This document shows, one piece after another, positions 32,166 through 40,244 of a stretch of 64,000 nucleotides of DNA; positions within the stretch are counted from its first letter, which is position 1, and each line of letters begins with the position of its first letter. The stretch comes from an uncultured Sutterella sp. (GTDB lineage Bacteria > Pseudomonadota > Gammaproteobacteria > Burkholderiales > Burkholderiaceae_F): NCBI GenBank assembly GCA_905197905.1, contig CAJKAP010000007.1, positions 62,001-126,000 on the forward strand, read 5' to 3'. A model generated the notes under the pieces. The model did not search any database and was not told where the DNA came from. It was given only the letters and a program-made list of their open reading frames with translations. A program made the position numbers and the translations under genes.

Positions 32166-32780
32166 TCACGCGCGAGTGCTTTTGGCCTTGGCCATAATCT
32201 GAGAGATGAGCAAATTCTTCTTTTGAACGTTCGTTTGGCTGATGGCTTCAAGGCGAGCTTGATCCGCTTGGCGAAGCCTTTCTAGACGGGCTTCGCGTGC
32301 CACGTAGTAGCCCTTGGCACGGTGTGCATCTTCAAGCGTCCACTCTCCGCCAGTTTCCACCATATCAATGCAGTCCATGGGGCAAGCAGGTAAGCAGAGT
32401 GCGCAACCCGTGCAGCGCTCTTCAATGACGCCATGCAAATGTTTAGGGGCGCCAGCAATCGCATCCGTGGGGCAAACCTTAATACACCAACTGCACCCAA
32501 TGCAGCGCGCAGCCACAATCTTCGCCACAGCAAAGGGCATTTCTTGACCATACTCAGGGTCAAGCGGCAGGGGCTCAACTTTGAGGCATTCAGCGATACG
32601 TTGGATGCCTACTTGACCGCCTGGGGCGCAACGATTAATGGGCATACCGTCTTTGACGATCGCCTCTGCGTAGGCCGCACAACCCTCTGTCCCACACTGG
32701 CGACATTGGGTTTGAGGAAGTAGGGCATCCACTTGCTCAATGAGTTGTTGCAAAGAACGGGGGTCTTCGTTGGTTTGCAT
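32166..32780 (-). CDS. RnfB-like polyferredoxin
   Basis: 204 residues. N-terminal Fe4-type cluster motif of RnfB (LLPQTQCRQCGTEGCAAYA ... PINRCAPGG), then two 4Fe-4S ferredoxin motifs (CIGCSWCIKVCP and CTGCALCLPACP, residues about 92-135), ending in a charged C-terminal helix. Unlike RnfB of the RNF complex it lacks the N-terminal membrane helix and no rnfACDGE genes are near, so it is the soluble stand-alone form found beside nth in Burkholderiales; a role supplying electrons or clusters to Fe-S enzymes is inference. GGAG precedes ATG 32780; fpr lies 26 bp upstream. Confidence 0.88.
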   Translation of the reverse strand: MQTNEDPRSLQQLIEQVDALLPQTQCRQCGTEGCAAYAEAIVKDGMPINRCAPGGQVGIQRIAECLKVEPLPLDPEYGQEMPFAVAKIVAARCIGCSWCIKVCPTDAIAGAPKHLHGVIEERCTGCALCLPACPMDCIDMVETGGEWTLEDAHRAKGYYVAREARLERLRQADQARLEAISQTNVQKKNLLISQIMAKAKSTRA

Positions 32781-32806
32781 TAATGAGCTCCGTATTGAGA
32801 GTGCGT

Positions 32807-33535
32807 TTACCAGAGCGACTCAACTAAGAGTTGACCTGGGTTCCCAAAGCGAGGCGAAATTAAGCCACGCGCCTTGAGAAGGGCACGCATTTCTTTAATA
32901 AAGTCTGGGTTGCCGCAGAGCATCGTACGAGCAGACTCAGGAACGAGTTTGTGCCCAGCGAGCTCTTCAATCTTGCCAGATTCAATGAGCGTGGTGATAC
33001 GACCTTCCAAGGCGGAAGGTTCACGCGTTGTCGTTGTCAAAATGCGCAACGTTTTATGGTTTGTTTGGATGGCGGCATCAGCCAAGGCATCCACTTCTTT
33101 CACACCACGCGCGGAAAGCGCCAAGATGACGTTATCCCACTCGGAAATGGCATCTGGATCCTTTAAGAGCGACAAGAAGGGGGCAAGCCCTGCGCCAGTC
33201 GCAAAGAACCACATCGTGTCACCACCTGGAATACGAGAGGGGAGAAGGTTTCCTTCTGCTTCACCATCAAGAAGGACTTCGGCTCCCACCTCAAGCCCCG
33301 TTAACGTGGGCGAGAGCGTACCCCCTTCGACTCGCTTGATCAAGAAGTCAAGGGTGGGTTCAATCGGGTTACTCGACATCGAGTAAGCACGGAAAACAGG
33401 TTCTCCCCCATTTAACGCGAGACCAATACGGGCAAACTGTCCAGCCTGGTAATTCCAGTGCTTTGGACGAGAGAAACGTAAGTGGAAGAGAGAATCAGTA
33501 AGCGCGTTTTTTTCAAGCAACTGAATGGTTTGCAT
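32807..33535 (-). CDS. fpr: Ferredoxin-NADP reductase
   Basis: 242 residues with FAD-binding RAYSMSSNP, NADP-domain FFATGAGLAPFLSLL, CGNPDFIKEM, and a C-terminal Trp (VESLW), as in E. coli-type Fpr. Transfers electrons between NADPH and ferredoxin/flavodoxin. Strong Shine-Dalgarno AGGAGGT before ATG 33535. Grouped with the RnfB-like gene (26 bp downstream) and with fdxA upstream, suggesting a shared electron-transfer function. Confidence 0.92.
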   Translation of the reverse strand: MQTIQLLEKNALTDSLFHLRFSRPKHWNYQAGQFARIGLALNGGEPVFRAYSMSSNPIEPTLDFLIKRVEGGTLSPTLTGLEVGAEVLLDGEAEGNLLPSRIPGGDTMWFFATGAGLAPFLSLLKDPDAISEWDNVILALSARGVKEVDALADAAIQTNHKTLRILTTTTREPSALEGRITTLIESGKIEELAGHKLVPESARTMLCGNPDFIKEMRALLKARGLISPRFGNPGQLLVESLW

Positions 33536-33568
33536 TTAACGCTACCTCCTAGCGATATAACTGTGAAA

Positions 33569-33602
33569 CGGGATCGCCAAACGACAGGTATCGGCGATCC
33601 CG
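33569..33602 (-). terminator. Hairpin between fdxA and fpr
   Basis: CGGGATCGCC / GGCGATCCCG, perfect 10-bp stem, 14-nt loop, 63 bp beyond the fdxA stop; only TTT follows on the minus strand, so it may be a partial terminator. Confidence 0.6.
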
Positions 33603-33665
33603 ACTGATCATGCTCTCATCGTCCACTCTTGGGGTTTAGAGGGAGGTGAAAGAGGAAAAAAATTG

Positions 33666-33989
33666 TTAGCGCTTCAAGTAGGTAATCTTACCCACGACGC
33701 CACGCCACTCATCGGCATCATCCGGAGCGGGTTTACGACGCGTAATAGAAGGCCATTCTTTTGCCAATTCGGCGTTCAATTCGATGAATTCTTCTTGTCC
33801 TTCTGGCACGTCTTCTTCAGCAAAAATAGCTGCTTCAGGGCATTCAGGAATACACACGGCGCAGTCAATGCATTCGTCCGGATCGATCACGAGGAAATTA
33901 GGACCTTCACGGAAACAATCGACCGGGCAGACATCAACACAATCGGTGCGTTTGCAATTAATACAGGCTTCACAAACCACATGAGCCAT
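33666..33989 (-). CDS. fdxA: Ferredoxin FdxA (7Fe type)
   Basis: 107 residues. N-terminal cysteines CEACINCKRTDCVDVCPVDC and a second set CIDCAVCIPECP give the 3Fe-4S/4Fe-4S pattern of FdxA (in the first set the middle position follows the 7Fe arrangement), followed by the conserved C-terminal region with WPSITRRKPAP. Small soluble electron carrier, plausible partner of fpr. GGAGA upstream of ATG 33989. Confidence 0.94.
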   Translation of the reverse strand: MAHVVCEACINCKRTDCVDVCPVDCFREGPNFLVIDPDECIDCAVCIPECPEAAIFAEEDVPEGQEEFIELNAELAKEWPSITRRKPAPDDADEWRGVVGKITYLKR

Positions 33990-34146
33990 TGTAGAGTCTC
34001 CAGTTTTTCTGATAAAAATTATTATGAAAGCAAGTCACACTCACTTGAGTAAGACATGCATTTTAGTACCATTTTGAAATTTTTCATAGACTTAGTGCTA
34101 AAGAGATGATCAAGATCCTTCACATGGACCATAAAAAAGGATCATA

Positions 34147-35355
34147 ATGTGTACCATGGAACCGCAAAAAGATCTTTTTTTTGGCTTAACTAATTCCTCT
34201 GAGAAGCCCATCGAAAAAGAAGAAGGTCCCATTGAAGTGACGGATGCTCCCGAACCCAGTTATGGGTTAGTGAGAAATACGTCTCGCCGTATCGTGCATG
34301 TGGACCTAGATTCGTTTTATGCCTCGGTTGAACAACGAGACAATCCGGCTCTTCGAGGACGTCCCATTGCGGTTGGTAACGCAGATGGGCGTGGGGTCGT
34401 TGCGACCGCAAGTTATGAGGCACGCCGCTACGGGGTGCACTCAGCGATGCCAAGCTGCCAAGCAAAGCGCTTGTGCCCAGAGATTATTTTTGTGCCAGCG
34501 CGCTTTCCTGTCTATAAAGAAACCTCGGCCGCCATTCATGAAATTTTCCACCGCTACAGTGACCTCGTTGAGGGCATTAGCTTAGACGAAGCGTTTCTCG
34601 ATGTGACGCTCAATAAAAAAGGGATTGAACTGGGACTTGAAGTCGCCAAAGCGATTAAGGCTGATATTCGTAAAGAGCTCAACCTAGTGGCGAGCGCTGG
34701 CGTTTCCTACTGCAAGTTTTTAGCCAAGATTGCCTCTGATTACCGTAAGCCCGATGGGCTTTGCGTCATTCACCCTGATAAGGCGCAAGAGTTTATTGAT
34801 CGGCTCGATGTTGCTGACATCTGGGGCGTGGGTCCTGTGAGCGCTGAGCGCCTCTATAAACGTGGCATTCACACGGGGCTTGACCTTCGTCGAGTGCCGC
34901 TCCCGCGTCTTATCGAACTCTTTGGTGAGCATGGCACATCGCTTTACCAATACGCACGCGGGATTGATGACCGCCCAGTAATGCCCTATCGAGAAAGAAA
35001 GAGTGTTTCGTGCGAAGAAACCGTTGAAGTCGATTTGGTCACGCAGGAAGAAATTAGCACGCTTCTCGTTCGTGTTGCGGAAGATCTTTCGCGCCGCATG
35101 ATGAGAAGTGCGTTTGTGGGAAAAACCTTGACGCTAAAGCTGCGCCACGCGGACTTTTCCACCGTGAGCCGCGCGATGAGTGCGCCACGTCCTTACGATG
35201 CCACAGTGGAAAGACTGATTGAAGATGGGTTGAAACTCTGGCGGATGATGAAGATTCCACCCAAGGGGATTCGTCTTTTGGGGCTTCGCGTCGCGAGCCC
35301 CGTCGTTGACGATAACCTCACTCCAATGCTCTGGAGTGAGGAGGAGTTGCTCTAG
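34147..35355 (+). CDS. dinB: DNA polymerase IV
   Basis: 402-residue Y-family translesion polymerase. Catalytic motifs VHVDLDSFYASVEQRDNP, AVGNADGRGVVATASYEAR and ISLDEAFLDVT are intact; HhH and little-finger domains follow. The polymerase core begins at about residue 47; the first ~45 residues are an extra hydrophilic N-terminus. ATG 34147 is chosen because AGGA lies 7 bp before it; ATG 34156 is the alternative. I find no LexA-type box (CTG-N10-CAG like) just upstream. Convergent with the next gene, with stops only 5 bp apart. Confidence 0.94.
   Translation: MCTMEPQKDLFFGLTNSSEKPIEKEEGPIEVTDAPEPSYGLVRNTSRRIVHVDLDSFYASVEQRDNPALRGRPIAVGNADGRGVVATASYEARRYGVHSAMPSCQAKRLCPEIIFVPARFPVYKETSAAIHEIFHRYSDLVEGISLDEAFLDVTLNKKGIELGLEVAKAIKADIRKELNLVASAGVSYCKFLAKIASDYRKPDGLCVIHPDKAQEFIDRLDVADIWGVGPVSAERLYKRGIHTGLDLRRVPLPRLIELFGEHGTSLYQYARGIDDRPVMPYRERKSVSCEETVEVDLVTQEEISTLLVRVAEDLSRRMMRSAFVGKTLTLKLRHADFSTVSRAMSAPRPYDATVERLIEDGLKLWRMMKIPPKGIRLLGLRVASPVVDDNLTPMLWSEEELL
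35316..35341. terminator. Hairpin inside the 3' end of dinB
   Basis: Perfect 10-bp stem CCTCACTCCA / TGGAGTGAGG with 6-nt loop, 12 bp before the dinB stop and 19 bp beyond the convergent stop at 35361. No room exists between the two genes for another terminator, so this coding-region hairpin may serve the reverse-strand operon. Confidence 0.5.
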
Positions 35356-35360
35356 TCGGT

Positions 35361-36128
35361 TTATTCGGCGTGCGTGATGCCGCCTTTGGCGCCGTAAATA
35401 TCGGAATACATGGGCCAAATCATGGCGTAGCCCACGCCCGTAATGACAGCGACATAAATCGGGGCCAAATAGCCAAAGAAGCTTCCTAATCCTAAGAGCG
35501 TAAAGCTCGTATAGAAAAAGACCAAAATCAGCATCCCTAGACCCAGGTAACAAGCCCCTGCGCAAAGGCAGGCTCTCCACTGAAGGATAATTCCTAAGAA
35601 AGAAGAAAAGATGCTTTTACCTAACTTTTGTCCAGCGTCAGCCTGCAAAAGGGGCGAGAAAAGGGTGAGCGTCACGACAATGAGATAAATCACCATTGAG
35701 ACGCTAAAGGCATCCCAAGGCATCTGAAAGTCGGGGATCTGCGCCGTTTCTTCAGCTTCCAAAATCTTGAACGCATCTTGCCCAAAGTAAAAGAAAATCC
35801 AAATCGCAAACTGCAAGCCTGCTGCATAAACGAGCCCCAAGGTCATCAGGGAGCTGCGGAGCTTCGGCTTACGAAAGAGCGAGAAGAAAAGATCGTACGT
35901 GGGGAGTCGTCCTTCGAGCGCTTGCTTCGTAGCATAAACGAGAAGCAACGTGCCAAAGGGCATCCAAATGCCCGCCAAAATGCCACCCACGAGCGGAACG
36001 CTGGAGAGCAGCACACTGATCAAAACGTAGAACATCACCATACCGAGGTAGGTGAGGGGATAGCGACGAATAACAACAAGGGCCGCCAGAAACCAGGAGA
36101 GCCCTTGTTTAAATGGAAGTGGTTGCAC
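35361..36128 (-). CDS. BPSS1780-family membrane protein
   Basis: 255-residue protein with about six hydrophobic segments (e.g. YLGMVMFYVLISVLLSSVPL; ACLCAGACYLGLGMLILVFF). N-terminus (MQPLPFKQGLSWFLAALVVI) with the WF motif and overall layout match the BPSS1780/DUF2189-like family seen near polA in Burkholderiales; I make this match from memory of the family. Function unknown. It follows the DUF2782-like gene by 5 bp, an operon. Confidence 0.7.
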   Translation of the reverse strand: MQPLPFKQGLSWFLAALVVIRRYPLTYLGMVMFYVLISVLLSSVPLVGGILAGIWMPFGTLLLVYATKQALEGRLPTYDLFFSLFRKPKLRSSLMTLGLVYAAGLQFAIWIFFYFGQDAFKILEAEETAQIPDFQMPWDAFSVSMVIYLIVVTLTLFSPLLQADAGQKLGKSIFSSFLGIILQWRACLCAGACYLGLGMLILVFFYTSFTLLGLGSFFGYLAPIYVAVITGVGYAMIWPMYSDIYGAKGGITHAE

Positions 36129-36133
36129 GAGAG

Positions 36134-36544
36134 TTAGAACCCAAATTTCAAAAGTTTGGTGGTACCTAAGGTGCCCTGAGAGTTGCTACCAGGCGTAGAG
36201 TCAATCGGGCGTTCTGCCTGATTTTCCATGGTGTAAGGAATGTGCGTGGAGCCAGGCGTCACAACATACTCGGTGACGCGATTATCCTGGTCGCGCACGG
36301 CTTCAATCGTAGTTTCCTTACGGTTGTTGCGAGGCGTTTCGACACCTTTATCGCGGTCAGTCTGCGCTTTGGCCATATCTTTAGCCGTGGGAGCCAGAGC
36401 TTCCGCTTCTTTTTTGGCTTCAGCCTTAGCCTGTGCTTCAATCTGGGCTTGAGTCGGCGCCTTAGCAGCCATAGCAGGACTCATCACCAATGTGCTAGCG
36501 AGCAGTGCGCTCGCCGAGAGAGCAAAGAGACGAATCTTATTCAT
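36134..36544 (-). CDS. Exported DUF2782-like protein
   Basis: 136 residues from ATG 36544, chosen over ATG 36553 because AGGATGAG is well spaced for the former. Signal peptide MNKIRLFALSASALLASTLVMSPAMA with AMA cleavage site; then a Lys/Ala/Glu helical stretch (residues about 28-60) and a C-terminal part (TTIEAVRDQDNRVTEYVVTP) resembling DUF2782, a periplasmic family encoded next to polA in Burkholderiales. Function unknown. Confidence 0.7.
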   Translation of the reverse strand: MNKIRLFALSASALLASTLVMSPAMAAKAPTQAQIEAQAKAEAKKEAEALAPTAKDMAKAQTDRDKGVETPRNNRKETTIEAVRDQDNRVTEYVVTPGSTHIPYTMENQAERPIDSTPGSNSQGTLGTTKLLKFGF

Positions 36545-36737
36545 TTTTCTCATCCTTTTAATGGGGGAATCGGGCAGGCGGGAATCCCACCGCGCCTTAT
36601 GTTACTTTTCATTTTGCCACGAGACCCGCCAAAAAGTGTAAAAAATACGCATTTGTTGCGGTTTTTTACCTCACGTCAGACGGCTCTTCTGTGAAGTTGC
36701 TAAGATTAAAAGAATTCACCTTTTTAGCTGGAATACC

Positions 36738-39551
36738 ATGTCAAACACTGTACTTCTCATCGACGGATCGAATTACCTTTTTCGCGCCTTCCACGGATTA
36801 CCCGATTTACGTACCAGTCAGCAAGAACCGACTGGCGCGATGCGTGGCTTTTTTGGCATGCTCGGCAAAGTCTGGAATCTGGCAAAACCAGACCGCGCTG
36901 TGATCGTTTTTGACGCTCCGGGAAAGAATTTCCGCCACGAAAAGTATCCTGACTACAAAGCAAACCGCCCACCGATGCCAGACGATTTGCGCGTACAGAT
37001 TGAACCGCTTCTTGCCATCCTCAAAGACTTAGGCTGGCCGCTTGTATCGGTTAAAGGCGTTGAAGCTGATGACGTGATCGCCACGCTCGCGGAAAAAGCG
37101 CGCGCTCAAGGGATGAAAATCGTCATTGCAACGGGCGACAAAGACATGGCGCAGTTGGTGGACGAGGATATTCGTTTGTTGAACACGATGAATATCAAGT
37201 TCTACGACAAGGAAGGGGTGAAAGAAAAGTACGGCGTTTATCCAGATCGCATCATCGACTACTTGGCCTTGATGGGTGACAAGGTCGATAACGTCCCGGG
37301 GATTGAAAAGTGTGGTCCTAAGACCGCTGCCAAGTGGATTGATCTTTACGGGGACTTGGACGGCGTAAAAACGCACGCTGATGAAGTCAAAGGCAAAGTC
37401 GGGGAATACCTTCGTGAAGGCCTTCCCTTCTTAGACAAAGCGCGTGAACTCGTTACGATTAAGCGCGACTGTGAGTTGCCTGAAGAGTGGAGCGATCCCG
37501 CGAAACTCAACTTAGTGCCTGCCAACCGCGAAAAAGTGACGGCTTTTTGCCAGCGCTGGGAAATGTCGATTTCGACCATTTTGCACGCCGCTCCTGTTGG
37601 CGTCTCGGCAACGCCAGCTTCCGCCGCTGAAGAGGGCCCCGCTCAGGGAAGTCTCTTTGACGCGCCAGCAGAAACGACTTCTCACCACGAAGGGGAAGTC
37701 ACTAAACGCAAAGCCGTGGTGATGCCTACGGAAGTGGCCAAGGATGAACTCATTATTGCCCCTGACGAGATTCCTTTTACGAAAGTGGATTCTCCCATTG
37801 CGCTTCAGACGCTGGTCGAAGCGCTAGAAGAGAAGCGCACGTTACCCGTGGGCTTACAGCTTGCCTTTACGGGTGAAGCACGTCACGCAAAGATCGAAGG
37901 CCTTGTGGTCGCGCTCTCCGCAAAAGATATTTATGTCTACCATGAACGCTTGGGATTCTCTAGTAAAGAAGTGCTCGACGCGCTCGCCCCTTGGTTGAGC
38001 GCCGATACCCCGAAAGTCGCGCACGATGCGAAAACGATTCGTCATGCCTTGCGCTCGCAAGGGATTGAACCAGGCGGCCGTTGGGACGACACGATGCTGA
38101 TGAGCTATGTGCTTGAAGCGCATTTGAAGCACGAATTGCCTGCGCTTTCTCGTCGCTACTTAAAGCGCCAGATTCCGCTTGTGGAAGAAGTGCTTGGGAA
38201 GGGTGCCAAGGCGATTACGCCCGCTGAAGCCGATGTGGACCAACTCGAAAAATGGCTCGCTGAAGAAGGCGCGGCGATTCGCGCGCTTTCTTCAACGCTC
38301 TACGCGCACCTCGCCGTGGACGAAAAACTCAAAGGAATCTACGAGCGCATTGAACGTCCACTCTTGATCGTCTTGGACAAGATGGAAACGAATGGCGTAG
38401 CAATCGACAGCTTTAAGTTTGCGCAGGAATCGGATGACTTAACGCAACGCTTGAAGTCGCTTGAAGAAGATGCCTATCGCTTAGCAGGGAAGTCCTTTAA
38501 TTTGTCGAGCCCCAAGCAGTTGGGCACGATTCTCTTTACGGACTTAAAGCTTCCCGTCATTAAGAAGACGGCAACAGGGTCGCCCTCGACCGATGAAGAA
38601 GTCTTGAACGAATTGGCGCTTGACTACCCGCTCCCGAAGGTGATTTTGGAATATCGCATGATTGCGAAACTCTTGAGCACCTATATCGACAAGCTCCCGA
38701 AGATGCTCGATGCTAAAGACGGGCGTCTACACACCACCTTTGGTCAGGCCACGGCTGTGACGGGGCGCTTAGCGAGTTCGGAACCCAATTTGCAGAACAT
38801 CCCAGTGCGCACCCCCGAAGGGCGTCGCGTGCGTGAGGGGTTTGTCGCCAAAGAAGGTTGCCAGATTTTGTCGGCCGACTACTCTCAGATTGAATTGCGC
38901 ATCATGGCGCACCTCTCGGGCGACGAAGGGCTACTTAAAGCCTTCTCGCAGGGGCGCGACGTGCATAAGACGACCGCCGCGAGCGTCTTTAATAAGACTG
39001 TGGACGAGGTCACCGCTGACGAACGTCGTATGGCGAAGGTGATTAACTTTGGCCTTATTTACGGCATGAGCCCTTTTGGCCTTGCGCAGAACTTAGGAAT
39101 TGACCGTAAAGTGGCCGAAAAATACGTGCAAGACTACTTTGCTCGCTATCCAGGCGTGAAGCGCTATATGGAAGAAAAGCGCGCAGAGTGCCATGAAAAT
39201 GGCTTTGTTGAAACGGAATTTGGTCGTCGCTTGTGGATTCCCGATATCAACGCTTCGCGTAAGCCCGTGCAAGCCGCTGCCGAGCGTGCTGCAATTAACG
39301 CCCCGATGCAGGGGACGGCGGCAGACTTGATTAAGCTCGCGATGATTGCCGTGGAAAACTTCTTAGAAGAGGGAGGCTACGAAGCAAAACTCATTCTTCA
39401 AGTGCACGACGAATTGATTCTCGAAGTGCCAGAAAAAGAAGTGAAAGAGTTGAAAGACGCCGTGCCACGCTTAATGGCTGAAGTCGCTTCCTTGAAAGTG
39501 CCACTCATCGCTGAAGTGGGGGTGGGGGCTAGCTGGGAAGAAGCTCACTAA
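36738..39551 (+). CDS. polA: DNA polymerase I
   Basis: 937 residues. N-terminal 5' nuclease domain intact (FDAPGKNFRHEKYPDYKANR; EADDVIATLA; GDKDMAQLVD; GDKVDNVPGI). C-terminal polymerase domain intact (SADYSQIELRIMAHLSGDE; RRMAKVINFGLIYGMSPFG; LQVHDELILEVPE). The middle 3'-5' exonuclease-like domain (about 345-510) is present but its catalytic residues are replaced: the DTE motif reads LAF (PVGLQLAF), and the second and third acidic motifs read KVAHDAKTI and LEKWLAEEGAAI. So proofreading activity is predicted lost. Roles: Okazaki fragment maturation and repair. Confidence 0.95.
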   Translation: MSNTVLLIDGSNYLFRAFHGLPDLRTSQQEPTGAMRGFFGMLGKVWNLAKPDRAVIVFDAPGKNFRHEKYPDYKANRPPMPDDLRVQIEPLLAILKDLGWPLVSVKGVEADDVIATLAEKARAQGMKIVIATGDKDMAQLVDEDIRLLNTMNIKFYDKEGVKEKYGVYPDRIIDYLALMGDKVDNVPGIEKCGPKTAAKWIDLYGDLDGVKTHADEVKGKVGEYLREGLPFLDKARELVTIKRDCELPEEWSDPAKLNLVPANREKVTAFCQRWEMSISTILHAAPVGVSATPASAAEEGPAQGSLFDAPAETTSHHEGEVTKRKAVVMPTEVAKDELIIAPDEIPFTKVDSPIALQTLVEALEEKRTLPVGLQLAFTGEARHAKIEGLVVALSAKDIYVYHERLGFSSKEVLDALAPWLSADTPKVAHDAKTIRHALRSQGIEPGGRWDDTMLMSYVLEAHLKHELPALSRRYLKRQIPLVEEVLGKGAKAITPAEADVDQLEKWLAEEGAAIRALSSTLYAHLAVDEKLKGIYERIERPLLIVLDKMETNGVAIDSFKFAQESDDLTQRLKSLEEDAYRLAGKSFNLSSPKQLGTILFTDLKLPVIKKTATGSPSTDEEVLNELALDYPLPKVILEYRMIAKLLSTYIDKLPKMLDAKDGRLHTTFGQATAVTGRLASSEPNLQNIPVRTPEGRRVREGFVAKEGCQILSADYSQIELRIMAHLSGDEGLLKAFSQGRDVHKTTAASVFNKTVDEVTADERRMAKVINFGLIYGMSPFGLAQNLGIDRKVAEKYVQDYFARYPGVKRYMEEKRAECHENGFVETEFGRRLWIPDINASRKPVQAAAERAAINAPMQGTAADLIKLAMIAVENFLEEGGYEAKLILQVHDELILEVPEKEVKELKDAVPRLMAEVASLKVPLIAEVGVGASWEEAH

Positions 39552-39565
39552 AAAGCTATAGAGAG

Positions 39566-39606
39566 AAAAACCGCCTGAACGACAATTGAGCGTTCAGGCG
39601 GTTTTC
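39566..39606 (+). terminator. Terminator of polA (bidirectional)
   Basis: AAAAACCGCCTGAACG / CGTTCAGGCGGTTTTC, 15-bp stem with 9-nt loop; 15 bp after polA and 23 bp beyond the convergent META-domain gene. Confidence 0.92.
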
Positions 39607-39628
39607 TATATAAGCGAAGCAAAAAATC

Positions 39629-40048
39629 TTAGAGGCAGGAGCCCGGCTTCATCGGCACTAAGGTCATTAACTTCTTGCCTTCAGCGTCGAAGAAAACGAC
39701 GGATTCGCCTTCTGCTTTCACGGTCTTGGCAGCCTTCAAATTCGAGACAAAGCTGTTTTCCACCTTCATCAAAGCAGGACCACAAGCGCGCTTGGTCATC
39801 CCCATCTGGGAGAAGTCGACCTTGTCGCCATCTTGCGTCACTTTACCCGTGATGCTATTGCAGGCAGTGTTGCCCGAGAGTTCCCCCTTGTCGCTAATTT
39901 CAAGCTCAGGGGGAAGTTCACAGTCTTCGCTGATCACTTCAGCCCACATCAAAGAGCGACCCGCCAATTGCGGGGCCTGTGCATACGCCTGAGTGCTCAA
40001 GGCGACTAACGAGGTGAGCAGAGCGGCGGCCAATGTCTTTACTGACAT
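39629..40048 (-). CDS. Exported META-domain (HslJ-like) protein
   Basis: 139 residues from ATG 40048 (GGAG 7 bp upstream); an upstream in-frame extension to 40105 is unlikely. Signal peptide MSVKTLAAALLTSLVALSTQAYA, then a META/HslJ domain: GRSLMWAEV, SGNTACNSITG, FSQMGMTKRACGPALMKVENSF, VFFDAEGKKLMTLVP. META proteins are envelope or secreted proteins linked to stress or motility; precise role unknown. Four cysteines (CELPP, ACN, ACG, SCL) could form disulfides. Confidence 0.85.
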   Translation of the reverse strand: MSVKTLAAALLTSLVALSTQAYAQAPQLAGRSLMWAEVISEDCELPPELEISDKGELSGNTACNSITGKVTQDGDKVDFSQMGMTKRACGPALMKVENSFVSNLKAAKTVKAEGESVVFFDAEGKKLMTLVPMKPGSCL

Positions 40049-40183
40049 AGAAAATCTCCGAAATTTAGAGAGTAAATGAAGTTTGGTTGAGTGTGAGTAT
40101 AGCAATTTAAGTTTGCACTACCTTAAAGCGAAGGACTCCTTGCAACATTCTCTCACTACTGAAACAAGCGCAAAAAGCCAATG

Positions 40184-40218
40184 AAAAACCTCGCGAGCAT
40201 TGCTACCCGCGAGGTTTT
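40184..40218 (-). terminator. Terminator of symporter gene
   Basis: AAAAACCTCGCG / CGCGAGGTTTT, 11-bp stem with 12-nt loop, T-tract on the minus strand, 26 bp beyond the stop at 40245. Confidence 0.85.
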
Positions 40219-40244
40219 GAGGTTGAGAGTCTAAACGCTATGGG

